Source: an uncultured Lachnospiraceae bacterium (GTDB lineage: Bacteria; Bacillota; Clostridia; Lachnospirales; Lachnospiraceae). From it: 42,941 bases of DNA. Below are positions 1 to 6,845 of this stretch, in pieces; position 1 is the stretch's first letter; each line of letters begins with the position of its first letter. Below the pieces are notes generated by a model. That model worked only from the letters and a program-made list of their open reading frames with translations, ran no database searches and had not been told where the DNA came from. Location of the stretch: assembly GCA_902773435.1 (NCBI GenBank), contig CACYEN010000127.1, positions 1 through 42,941 on the forward strand, read 5' to 3'. The translations under genes and the position numbers were made by a program.

Positions 1-600
1 CTTCTTGCTGATCGCGGCACACGGGAGTTCCCGGTTCAGCCCGTCCACAGGCACGTTAAAAATGTAGCGCCCCTGTTCATCCTCCGTGTACTCAATATCC
101 AGACGGCCGTCCCCGACGGGCGCGGGCTCTTCGGAAGAATCCGCATCCTGCGTCCCGTCCGCTCCCGCAGCTTCTTCAGCTGCGTCCTCGGCTGCCACCG
201 CCTCCTCCGCTGTCCCCATGTAAAGGCCGCTGAATCCGCTGCCTCCCAGTGTCACCTCCGCGGTCAGCGAATCCGCTTCTTTTGTGAGGAGACACCTCTC
301 AACCCGGAACATGGAGGAGTCCGTATCCACTGTGATCTCCCAGGCCCCGTCGTTCAGCCGTTCGGGTGTCACCTCTTCCATTCCGGCAGACCCGACTTCC
401 CTACCGGCGGATCTCTCCGCTCCGCTCGCGATGCGGCTGCTCTCTCCCGCGGTCTCCTCCGCGCTCTCTTCCACGCTCTCCGATGATTTCGCATAGACCG
501 TAAGCGTCGGGACTGCGGTCTCTGTCGTCCGGGATGCAGGAGCCGCCGCCGCAAAAGCGGCAGCGGCCAGGAGAACGGCTGTTTTCTTTATCTTATGCAT
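1..600 (-). CDS. Secreted protein of unknown function, 3' end beyond the window
   Basis: The frame opens with ATG at 600 and stays open for 200 codons to the window edge, so the C-terminus is missing. The first ~22 residues are a signal peptide (MHKIKK followed by an Ala-rich core). Residues ~40-75 are Ser/Glu-rich and look like a flexible linker. A folded stretch then begins with GAWEITVDTDSSMF, followed by GSGFSGLYMGTAEEA, an acidic insert, and GRYIFNVPVDGLNRELPCA, which looks like a beta-rich extracellular domain. I recall similar GTGY-x-FMGTAEEA proteins in Clostridia near metal or tetrapyrrole genes, but cannot name the family. It lies 47 bp downstream of the CbiK-like gene, so it is probably in the same cobalamin-riboswitch-controlled operon. 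An exported ligand-binding role is an inference from this context only. Confidence 0.8.
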   Translation of the reverse strand, partial: MHKIKKTAVLLAAAAFAAAAPASRTTETAVPTLTVYAKSSESVEESAEETAGESSRIASGAERSAGREVGSAGMEEVTPERLNDGAWEITVDTDSSMFRVERCLLTKEADSLTAEVTLGGSGFSGLYMGTAEEAVAAEDAAEEAAGADGTQDADSSEEPAPVGDGRLDIEYTEDEQGRYIFNVPVDGLNRELPCAAISKK

Positions 601-647
601 ATATTTCAATACCTCCGTTCATGACTTTCCTGCTGAATCATTCACAT

Positions 648-1652
648 TCATTCAAAATAAGCGACAGCCTCCCCGGTATGGTCGACGTAGATCTGCTGGA
701 TATCGTAGATCTGGCCGAGTCCGTCGAGCAGGCAGGTCACCTCGTAACCGGCCGCCTCGAACTGAGACTTCCAGGAATCCTCTTCGTCCCCCGCCATATC
801 GTTGTTGGCGTGGTCTCCCGCGACAACCATAAGCGGTTCAAGGACCACTCTCTTATAGGTTCCCTTCCCGTCGATCGCCTCGAGCAGATCTTCGATGGAG
901 GGCGTCGCCTCCACGGTTCCGATGTAATAATTGTCAAAGCCCCCGTCCGTGAGCACATCCTGCAGCTGCCCGTAAATCTCGTTGGAGTCGGCCTCTGTCC
1001 CGTGCCCCATGAAGCAGATCGCCGTATCGCCGTCGTCAAATGCCGCGGTCTTATTCGTGATCGCGGCGGCGACACGCTCAAAATCCTCGTCAGACATCAG
1101 GAGCGGCTCCGCAAGGGCAACTTCTTCCAGATCGTCACCATATTCTTCCGTGAACTCCGTCAGTTCCTCAAGAAGATCGTTGTACTCATAGCCGTCCATC
1201 AGGTGGGTCGGCTGGACGATCAGTCTCTCGACACCATCGTCGACGGCTCTCTCCAGCGCCTGTCTCACATTGTCGACCTCGATGCCGTCACGTTCTCTCA
1301 GGATATCGATAATCGTCTCCGCCGTGAAAGCGCGCTTTACGACGTAGTCCGGATAAGCTTCCCTGAGGGCATTCTCAATGCCGCCGATCGTGATATTTCT
1401 GGAATTGTTGTAGGATGTCCCGAAGCTTACGACGAGGATCTCCTTCGTCCCGTCTGCTTCTTCGGCATAATCCACCCAGTCTCCGGCGTCCCCGTCAGGG
1501 GATTCTTCCGCCTCCCCGGCACCGGACTCCTCTGCTTCCGTCATAAGGATGTCCTCAACCGTCTCCACGGACTCCGCCGCGCACACTGCCGCGCTCATCA
1601 CGGATGCTGCCATGACCGCGCTCATCACCAACGATAAAGCCTTTCTCTTCAT
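648..1652 (-). CDS. cbiK: Exported CbiK-type sirohydrochlorin cobaltochelatase-like protein
   Basis: 334 residues. ATG at 1652 is preceded by AAGGAGG at 7-bp spacing; an open frame extends further upstream but would run through the riboswitch, so this start is preferred. Residues 1-26 form a signal peptide ending AVCAA-ES, then an acidic linker to about 68. The chelatase fold follows, with VVSFGTSY (74-81), MGHGTE (H217) and VVAGDHANNDMAGD (H281). The two histidines sit where the metal-binding His residues of Salmonella CbiK (H145, H207) lie. CbiK inserts Co2+ into sirohydrochlorin in anaerobic B12 synthesis and is normally cytoplasmic; exported forms are known in Desulfovibrio and other anaerobes and may handle haem or iron. 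The upstream cobalamin riboswitch supports a B12 or tetrapyrrole link. Its true substrate outside the membrane is unknown. Confidence 0.9.
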   Translation of the reverse strand: MKRKALSLVMSAVMAASVMSAAVCAAESVETVEDILMTEAEESGAGEAEESPDGDAGDWVDYAEEADGTKEILVVSFGTSYNNSRNITIGGIENALREAYPDYVVKRAFTAETIIDILRERDGIEVDNVRQALERAVDDGVERLIVQPTHLMDGYEYNDLLEELTEFTEEYGDDLEEVALAEPLLMSDEDFERVAAAITNKTAAFDDGDTAICFMGHGTEADSNEIYGQLQDVLTDGGFDNYYIGTVEATPSIEDLLEAIDGKGTYKRVVLEPLMVVAGDHANNDMAGDEEDSWKSQFEAAGYEVTCLLDGLGQIYDIQQIYVDHTGEAVAYFE

Positions 1653-1664
1653 GTGTCTACCTCC

Positions 1665-1760
1665 TTCAGTATCAACCAGTTTCTCGTGGTTTGAGGCTTC
1701 CCGATAAGCAAAAGATATGGATACTGAACTGATTTCGCCGGGCGTCAGCATCCGCCCGGC
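1665..1760 (-). promoter_or_regulatory. Candidate riboswitch expression platform ahead of cbiK
   Basis: Two structures lie between the aptamer and the start codon. A hairpin pairs GCCGGGCG with CGCCCGGC (1737-1744 with 1753-1760) and has no U-tract. Closer to the gene, TTCAGTATC (minus strand, 1728-1720) is perfectly complementary to GATACTGAA (1673-1665), whose last bases run directly into the AAGGAGG Shine-Dalgarno. Pairing would mask the edge of the ribosome site, which suggests translational rather than terminator control. The ligand-dependent switching is inferred. Confidence 0.45.
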
Positions 1761-1807
1761 AACTCCTGCTGCTGTCTTCACATCCTTTCTTCCCGGGAGC
1801 TCCAGAA

Positions 1808-1965
1808 ACATCAGGCAGGTCTCCTGGCTGGATTTCAACGCAGCCGCGCCCTTCCCGGTCTCCCAGTGGTCTTTCGCGGCCGCTCCGTGTCACAGTGACG
1901 AGTTCGCACAGGATTCTCACCTGTTTCCCTTTTCACCGGCACTCCGCGGAACCTCTGCCCGCTCA
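1808..1965 (-). promoter_or_regulatory. Cobalamin (B12) riboswitch aptamer
   Basis: Read on the minus strand, the element carries the conserved blocks of the cobalamin family in order: GGTGAAAAGGGAAACAGGTG, AGAATCCTGTGCGAACTCGT, CACTGTGA, and the B12 box AGCCAGGAGACCTGCC at 1829-1814. The AAGGGAA...GGTG core and the B12 box are diagnostic. It ends ~160 nt before the CbiK-like gene and is expected to repress it when adenosylcobalamin is abundant. The exact 5' boundary (P1) is approximate. Confidence 0.93.
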
Positions 1966-2120
1966 CGCGTCCTCCCTCTCCGGCATGGAGATGAAATGGA
2001 ACGGGACAGAAGTCTCTCCGGCTGCCGACACCTGATGTCTACCAACAGCTATACTGTAACACCGCAGTCTCTGAACCGCAAGCGGGTCCACCCTGAGTGT
2101 CAGGAGGAAGCAGCCGGTGC

Positions 2121-2504
2121 TTAACCGGCCGCCCCGAGTTCCTGCAGAGGAGCGTGACCGCGATCGATCCGGCGGACGAAGGCGCCTCCGTCGACGCTGT
2201 CCCCGTAAATCCTGCACCACGCGGCAATCTCCTTCTGTACACAGACCGAGCAGCCCTCACTATCCCTGTAGATCTGCTCGCTGCGGTGATCTCTCCAAAG
2301 TTCTCCGCCCCCGTCCCTGAGTGCCCAGCGCCCCTCTCCGAGGTACATGCCGAACGTTGTCTCATACTTCACACTCTCCCCGAGAAAAGCCCCTTCCGGA
2401 CTTGTCGTCATCCTGTAAACCCTTACGACAAGAAGCATCGCCGCCTGATTCTCCGCGTCTCCCCCGAGGCAGTAAACCGGCTGAAATCCACTCGTTCTCT
2501 CCAT
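2121..2504 (-). CDS. Hypothetical protein, coupled to the small gene upstream
   Basis: 127 residues beginning MERTSGFQPV. Its ATG shares one base with the stop of the preceding 40-residue gene (TAATG), a typical translational-coupling arrangement. It contains no signal peptide or membrane segment and has two Cys near residue 86. I do not recognise a family. The first ~75 residues (for example ESVKYETTFGMYLGEGRW) look like ordinary protein, but the later part could be chance coding, so the true C-terminus is less certain. It ends ~155 bp before the cobalamin riboswitch, and whether it shares a transcript with cbiK cannot be told. Confidence 0.5.
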   Translation of the reverse strand: MERTSGFQPVYCLGGDAENQAAMLLVVRVYRMTTSPEGAFLGESVKYETTFGMYLGEGRWALRDGGGELWRDHRSEQIYRDSEGCSVCVQKEIAAWCRIYGDSVDGGAFVRRIDRGHAPLQELGAAG

Positions 2505-2626
2505 TACGCCGCCTCCGCTTCATCATTATTCTCGATATAGTCCGCATACTCGTCTTCACTTGCGAACAGCATATATACACCGTCTACAAACCCCATAAAT
2601 CCTGCTTCAATCGAGTATCCCTTCAT
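2504..2626 (-). CDS. Small acidic protein, 40 residues
   Basis: ATG at 2626 is preceded by GGAGG at 8-bp spacing, a near-ideal start. The product begins MKGYSIEAGFMGFVDGVYML and ends with an acidic tail rich in Asp/Glu (DEYADYIENNDEAEAA). The MGFVDGVYMLFAS segment resembles short conserved Firmicute proteins of unknown role (recalled, not checked). The stop overlaps the start of the next gene by one base. The ribosome site, coupling and composition together make it likely to be real despite its size. Confidence 0.6.
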   Translation of the reverse strand: MKGYSIEAGFMGFVDGVYMLFASEDEYADYIENNDEAEAA

Positions 2627-2867
2627 GCCCGATACCTCCCCTTCCGATTCAATGCCCCCGGCTGTTCTCTCTCCGGGCGGTTTTTTCTTACACCCTTATT
2701 AAAGCAGATCTGGTGTACATAAATCACGACACCTTAATTTTACTGTCGGTATTTTTGTACATGTCAGGTGCTATACTCCGGGATATCGGGCGTGACCTGA
2801 TCATACGGGACAGGCGTGTTTCCTGTGAGTAATATCTGTGTAATTTCTGTTACCTCCGGGTACTCCA
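2627..2867. other. Intergenic region between divergent small-gene pair and PAP2 gene
   Basis: AT-richer spacer of about 240 bp between the minus-strand small gene and the plus-strand PAP2 promoter. A possible extended -10 (TG-C-TATACT at 2769-2777, + strand) and a run of T after CCGGGCGG near 2678-2686 are visible. No gene is supported here. Confidence 0.4.
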
Positions 2868-2896
2868 TTGACCGGCTCCGGACAAACGAATATAAT
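2868..2896 (+). promoter_or_regulatory. Sigma-A type promoter of the PAP2 gene
   Basis: TTGACC (2868-2873) and TATAAT (2891-2896) are separated by exactly 17 bp. The expected start point near 2903 gives a leader of about 110 nt to the ATG at 3012. Confidence 0.7.
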
Positions 2897-3011
2897 GCAG
2901 TTGTCTGTTCGGGGTGCGACCGCATTTTTGCGGGAGTCCTGCCGCGGGGGACGATCCGCGCCGCGGCCCGGGCGGAACCAGATTCAGTTATATGTAAGGG
3001 GACTATCGGAT

Positions 3012-3557
3012 ATGTACTGGGAATTCAGTTTTCTCTCACAGCTGCGGGAACTGCACGGACCCGTGATGAATCAGGTGATGGCCGTCCTCTCAAATCTCGG
3101 AAATGCCGGCATCTTCTGGATCATCCTCGCCATCATCCTGCTTTTCTCTTCGAAGACGAGAAGGGCGGGAGCCGAAATCATCATCTCGCTGGTCCTGAGC
3201 CTCATAATCGGGAATCTCATCCTTAAGAATGTCGTCAACCGGGACCGCCCTTACGAGGTATACAGTGCGCTCGTCCCGCTTATTTCGAAGCCGGTGGACG
3301 CCTCGTTTCCGTCCGGACACACGATGAGCGGGTTTGCCGCGGCAGCCTCGCTCTTTCTGAACAACCGGCGCGCCGGGATTCCGGCTCTCATCCTGGCCGG
3401 CCTGATCGCATTTTCCAGAATGTATAACCTGGTGCACTTCCCGACTGACGTCATCGCGGGAGCGGTTATCGGAGTCGCCATCGCGGTTCTTGTTCACGTA
3501 TATCTGCCCGTTCTCCGCAGGCGCCTTCCCGGGGATCTTCACAGCGGAGACGAATAA
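3012..3557 (+). CDS. PAP2-family membrane phosphatase
   Basis: 181 residues; ATG at 3012 follows AAGGGG at about 10 bp. A longer frame to 2868 overlaps the promoter and has no hydrophobic or conserved content. The three phosphatase motifs are complete: K72-x6-R79-P80, P100-SGH103, and S135-R136-x5-H142-x3-D146. Hydrophobic helices span about 30-47, 55-71, 107-116, 122-135 and 148-166, giving the usual bundle with the active site facing outward. Such enzymes dephosphorylate undecaprenyl pyrophosphate or phosphatidic-acid-type lipids, and the short form here is closest to BcrC/PgpB-like proteins. The exact lipid substrate cannot be read from sequence. It is a single gene, convergent with the neighbouring reductase. 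Confidence 0.9.
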   Translation: MYWEFSFLSQLRELHGPVMNQVMAVLSNLGNAGIFWIILAIILLFSSKTRRAGAEIIISLVLSLIIGNLILKNVVNRDRPYEVYSALVPLISKPVDASFPSGHTMSGFAAAASLFLNNRRAGIPALILAGLIAFSRMYNLVHFPTDVIAGAVIGVAIAVLVHVYLPVLRRRLPGDLHSGDE

Positions 3558-3560
3558 TAA

Positions 3561-3595
3561 TCCGGGCAGACGTCGGTCTCCCGACGCTGCCCGGA
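3561..3595. terminator. Bidirectional stem-loop between convergent genes
   Basis: TCCGGGCAG pairs with CTGCCCGGA and the inner CGTCGG with CCGACG, interrupted by one bulged A, around a TCTC loop. It lies 4 bp after the PAP2 stop and ~67 bp beyond the reductase stop. T-tracts are poor on both sides, the better one (TTATTATT) being on the minus strand. Confidence 0.6.
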
Positions 3596-3662
3596 ATCAT
3601 CTTCTCACCGGCTGCTATATTATTCTGCTGATACTGCCCGGAGTCCTCTTTATGCCGGTTCC

Positions 3663-4895
3663 TCATTCCTGCCCGCTCATCTCCAGATAGGCCTGGGCGA
3701 TCCGCTCGTACTCACTGCTGTCGGCGATCTTCTCTGTCCGGAAATCATCGCCCTTTATATAGCAGCGGTAGATATATCTCCCTTCGCTCAGGATCGTATC
3801 GTTCTTGACCAGCGCGGCGACTACGTAGTGGCCCCGGTCGTAGTCAAATTCATCCACAACGGCCATCTCAACCTGTTCACCGGTTCTCGTCGTCGTAAAG
3901 AACGTGACGTAGCTCTGGCTCCCGGAGGTGTCCGCGCCGCCTTTGTCCCCTTCTGACATCTTCTCCCGCATCATCGCCGCGATCCTGCGGTAAGTCGGCA
4001 CCGAGACGCCGTACCTGTCCGCGAGCCTCACCACCTCGAAGAGAAGACCGTCGATTTCGGAGTTCTTTCCGGCCCAGATGTCGCGCTGCATGGAGGTGGA
4101 GGAATCGGGATTCAGGTTGTCGAGTATGCTGAGATTCGTCTGCACGATGTCAACTTTGAACCGGATGCCCATCTCGTAAGCTATGAGGTCGATCTCGTGA
4201 ACCAGTGTCGTGAACGTGTCCCTGATCTCCCCCTTTTCCTGCATTGCCCCGGCACAGACGTCGTAGCAGAGCCCGCAGGCCGCCGCCGGCGACACATAAC
4301 TGAACTTCTGCAGCGCGTCTCTCCTGATATCGTCGGAATAGATTCCCCGGATTCCGCTCTCCTCGAGGTCGTCCCTGACCTCATCGAGCACCGGGCGGGC
4401 CTCATCCGGGTTCCGAACCCCGTAGACGACCCTCAGGATATCGCCCTTCTTCAGGATCACGCCCGGTTCCCTGATTTCCGCCGCGACGTAGATGCAGCCG
4501 TCCGTGACGAGAAGATCCGGGAGCTTCTCCTGCATTCTCCCTCCGGTTCCGTAGATGTTAAGGATCGGGATCACGACCGTCCCGCTGTGCGATACTCTCC
4601 TGATAAAGTCATAGACCGTCTCGTCGAGGGAGTATCCCTTGACGCAGACGAAGATGACGTCGGGGCGATCATCATAGCTCTCCATATCGAAGGCCTTCAC
4701 GGATACCGCCCTTCCGGGATCCTTCTCGGATACGGCCAGGTGCAGTCCCCCGCTCCTCATCGCCTCGAGGTGGCGTCCCCTGGCGATGACGGCGACGTCT
4801 TTTCCGGCGTCGGCCATGGCGAACGCGATGCTTCCTCCTGTCCCTCCGGCTCCGATGATACAGTATTTCAGCTGTCCTTCTGTTTTTTCACTCAT
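3663..4895 (-). CDS. Ketopantoate reductase-like protein (PanE/ApbA) fused to DUF1292
   Basis: 410 residues, about 100 longer than usual for the family. ATG at 4895 is preceded by GGAGGG. The N-terminal Rossmann domain starts with CIIGAGGTGG (NADPH-binding loop, ~12-21) and has the VIARG strand end. The central NIYGTGG (about 114-120) and the helical C-terminal ApbA_C region (about 190-310, including KFSYVSP) follow. From about 340 the sequence becomes VAVVDEFDYD-type and ends with YIYRCYIKGDDF...AYLEM, which matches DUF1292, a small domain normally encoded alone. PanE reduces 2-dehydropantoate to pantoate for CoA synthesis; homologues of this broad family also reduce other 2-oxo acids. No other pantothenate gene is nearby, so the substrate is open. 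It is transcribed alone from a promoter containing a palindrome (4972-4992). Confidence 0.88.
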   Translation of the reverse strand: MSEKTEGQLKYCIIGAGGTGGSIAFAMADAGKDVAVIARGRHLEAMRSGGLHLAVSEKDPGRAVSVKAFDMESYDDRPDVIFVCVKGYSLDETVYDFIRRVSHSGTVVIPILNIYGTGGRMQEKLPDLLVTDGCIYVAAEIREPGVILKKGDILRVVYGVRNPDEARPVLDEVRDDLEESGIRGIYSDDIRRDALQKFSYVSPAAACGLCYDVCAGAMQEKGEIRDTFTTLVHEIDLIAYEMGIRFKVDIVQTNLSILDNLNPDSSTSMQRDIWAGKNSEIDGLLFEVVRLADRYGVSVPTYRRIAAMMREKMSEGDKGGADTSGSQSYVTFFTTTRTGEQVEMAVVDEFDYDRGHYVVAALVKNDTILSEGRYIYRCYIKGDDFRTEKIADSSEYERIAQAYLEMSGQE

Positions 4896-4971
4896 GGCAA
4901 TGCCCTCCGCATATCCTTCCGCCCGGTTCTGCTCTCTCTGCCAGCGTCCCGTGTCCTGTCTTCAGCATAAA

Positions 4972-4992
4972 ACGATTATAAAAGATAATCGT
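4972..4992 (-). promoter_or_regulatory. Palindromic operator overlapping the -10 of the reductase promoter
   Basis: ACGATTAT-AAAAG-ATAATCGT is a perfect 8-bp inverted repeat with a 5-bp centre. On the minus strand a consensus TATAAT -10 lies inside it, about 85 bp upstream of the start codon. A dimeric repressor bound here would block polymerase. The regulator is unknown. Confidence 0.6.
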
Positions 4993-5124
4993 GTAAGAAT
5001 CCAGCTATTCACATATCATTTGGCATTTGTGCTTCCGTCCCTCACGCGCTCGACAGGATGGCGGAGAGAGTGATCATCGCTTATAAAACCGAACTACTGT
5101 CAACACTCCTTTACGGCAGACAAA

Positions 5125-5156
5125 GCCGGGAGAAATCCCATCGGAGTCCTCCCGGC
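5125..5156 (-). terminator. Terminator of the pentose/polyol operon
   Basis: GCCGGGAG (5125-5132) pairs with CTCCCGGC (5149-5156). On the minus strand it is followed by TTTGT and lies 60 bp after the stop of the last gene of the operon (5217). Confidence 0.65.
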
Positions 5157-5216
5157 AGAAACCGCGTTATTCTTAAGAAAGGCCTGTTCCGGTTTTCGGG
5201 GGCCTGTTCCCGGCTC

Positions 5217-5660
5217 TCAGAAATCCACCCCCGCGACAAGGGCGATATACCCGTGCGGGCACCTCTCCCCCGTCCTCACGAAGACCTTCATCTGCTGCCC
5301 GTCGAGCGGGCCGCATCTCCATAGATTCTTCATCTCCGCGTAGGAAATGACTTTCTCATAGAGGTCGTTCCCGTTGTTCTTCTCTGCGGAGAGAATTTCG
5401 CGGAACTCCGCATACTTCGCCGGGCTCACGTCCTTCGTCTCCTGAGAGATGACGTATCCCTCGACGACGAGTTCCGACAGCACGGCCCTTAAGACCTCGC
5501 AGACCTTCGGAACTCCCTCGCAGACCGCGAGATCGATGATCTCGGTCTGATCGTGCTGGGGCATCGCGCACCCGACGTCCCCGATCAGAATCATGTCCCC
5601 GTGTCCCATCTTCGCTATCGCTTCCAGCAGCTTCGCGTTATAGATTCCATGCTTTTTCAT
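5217..5660 (-). CDS. RbsD/FucU-family sugar mutarotase (D-ribose pyranase-like)
   Basis: 147 residues; AAGGAG lies 7 bp before the ATG. The family signature is clear: MKKHGIYN at the N-terminus, MGHGDMILIGDVG with H20 and D28 at the positions of the RbsD catalytic pair, and VFVRTGE...AGVDF at the end. RbsD and FucU convert sugar anomers so that the kinase or isomerase receives the right form. One difference stands out: the Tyr-x-Asn near the C-terminus of classical RbsD appears here as His136-Gly-Tyr138, so it may act on a different sugar. It is the last gene of the operon that begins at 14330 and contains a FucI-like isomerase and an FGGY kinase, consistent with anomer handling. Confidence 0.85.
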   Translation of the reverse strand: MKKHGIYNAKLLEAIAKMGHGDMILIGDVGCAMPQHDQTEIIDLAVCEGVPKVCEVLRAVLSELVVEGYVISQETKDVSPAKYAEFREILSAEKNNGNDLYEKVISYAEMKNLWRCGPLDGQQMKVFVRTGERCPHGYIALVAGVDF

Positions 5661-5678
5661 CGCTGTTCTCCTTGTCTG

Positions 5679-5738
5679 ATTCTGTATGATTCCGCTTCGT
5701 TCTGTCCGATTCCGTCCCGTTCTGTCCGATTCCGCCTG
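5679..5738. repeat. 20-bp tandem repeat, three units
   Basis: Three consecutive units with the pattern (g/a)TTCTGTccGATTCCGyyyc (5679-5698, 5699-5718, 5719-5738); the last two are nearly identical. It occupies the gap between the LacI gene stop and the mutarotase ribosome site. Confidence 0.8.
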
Positions 5739-5751
5739 ATTCTCTTCCGGC

Positions 5752-6768
5752 TCACGCCTCCCGGCGAAGCGTCTTCACGCTCTCCCGCTCGACGAACTGC
5801 GGGCACACCTGGATCTTGAGCGGCGGATCATCTTCATTGTGCCCCATTTTCCGGAGCAGCCTGACCGCCACCCTTCCCATCGCCTGCTTCTCCACGCGGA
5901 GCGTCGTCAGCGGCGGGGAAGAGATCGAGGAGAACGGCAGGTCGTCAAAACCGATCACCGAGATGTCGTCCGGCACCCGGATTCCGCAGTCCTGCAGGGC
6001 CTTCAGCGCGCCGAGGGCAATCATGTCGTTGTCCGCGAAGAACGCGGTCGGAAGCTCCGGCTTCCCCTCCAGATAGGCCTTCATGTCGCTGTAAGCCTTA
6101 TCGATCGTCGTGCCGAGCGTGACCGTGTACGCCTCGTCCTCCGGTATGCCGTGTCTGCGGAGCGAGGACCTGTAGCCGGAGTGGCGGGCGGTGAACGGCT
6201 TGATCCGGAAGTCGCCCCGCAGGTATCCGATCCTCGTGTGGCCCCTGTCGATCAGGTAATCGGTCGCCAGGCGCGCTGCGTCGGTATTGTTGATCAGCAC
6301 GGCGTTGTAGCTCAGGTCGCCGTTCCAGTAGTCGATGACGAGAAACCGTCCCGTCATGCCCCGGATGATGTCGATATCCTCATCCATCATCTCGGTCCCG
6401 AGGAGAATCACGGCGGAGGACTTGTCGTTCTGCATGATGCGCAGCTGCTCCTCAAAGTTGGCACTCCGGCGATCCAGGTTGCACATGACCATCTCCATGC
6501 CCGAGTTTCGGCACTCCTGCTCCGCCCCCGCGATCATCTGTGTGAAAAATGGCGTGTCCTCGACGACCACCCCGCTCTTCTTGTACATCACGAACTTCAG
6601 CTTCGAGACGCGGTCCTCGCTGAAATAGCCCAGTTCTCTCGCGACCTCGAAGATTCTCTCGGCGGTCTGCGCGTTCACGCCCTTCTTGTGGTTGAGGGCA
6701 TTCGAGATTGTCGCGGGTGAAAAGCCTGTTTCTTCACTTATTTTTTTGATATTGACCTTTATTCCCAT
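5752..6768 (-). CDS. LacI-family transcriptional regulator
   Basis: 338 residues; AGGAG lies 7 bp upstream of the ATG. Residues 5-55 form the LacI helix-turn-helix (VNIKKISEETGFSPATISNA) with the hinge region around 45-60. The rest is a periplasmic-binding-protein-like sensor domain, including VIDYW, TDYLIDRGHTRIGYL, AFFADNDMIALGALKAL, ISVIGFDDLPF and the C-terminal PPLTTLRVEKQAMGR, all standard for the family. It sits inside the sugar operon between the FGGY kinase and the mutarotase, so it probably represses the operon and is released by the substrate or a phosphorylated product. A plausible binding site is the inverted repeat at 14353-14370. The effector is not known. Confidence 0.93.
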   Translation of the reverse strand: MGIKVNIKKISEETGFSPATISNALNHKKGVNAQTAERIFEVARELGYFSEDRVSKLKFVMYKKSGVVVEDTPFFTQMIAGAEQECRNSGMEMVMCNLDRRSANFEEQLRIMQNDKSSAVILLGTEMMDEDIDIIRGMTGRFLVIDYWNGDLSYNAVLINNTDAARLATDYLIDRGHTRIGYLRGDFRIKPFTARHSGYRSSLRRHGIPEDEAYTVTLGTTIDKAYSDMKAYLEGKPELPTAFFADNDMIALGALKALQDCGIRVPDDISVIGFDDLPFSSISSPPLTTLRVEKQAMGRVAVRLLRKMGHNEDDPPLKIQVCPQFVERESVKTLRREA

Positions 6769-6845
6769 CGCTCATCTCCTGGTGTCCCGGCCTTGTGCCC
6801 GGGAACTCACTCCCGGCGGGGAACCGGAAAACTTGCCGGTCCTCC

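Noticed and set aside
2658-2686. Possible plus-strand terminator (CCCGG...CCGGG then T-run)
   Set aside because: No plus-strand gene precedes it, and the stem is only 5 bp with an 11-nt loop.
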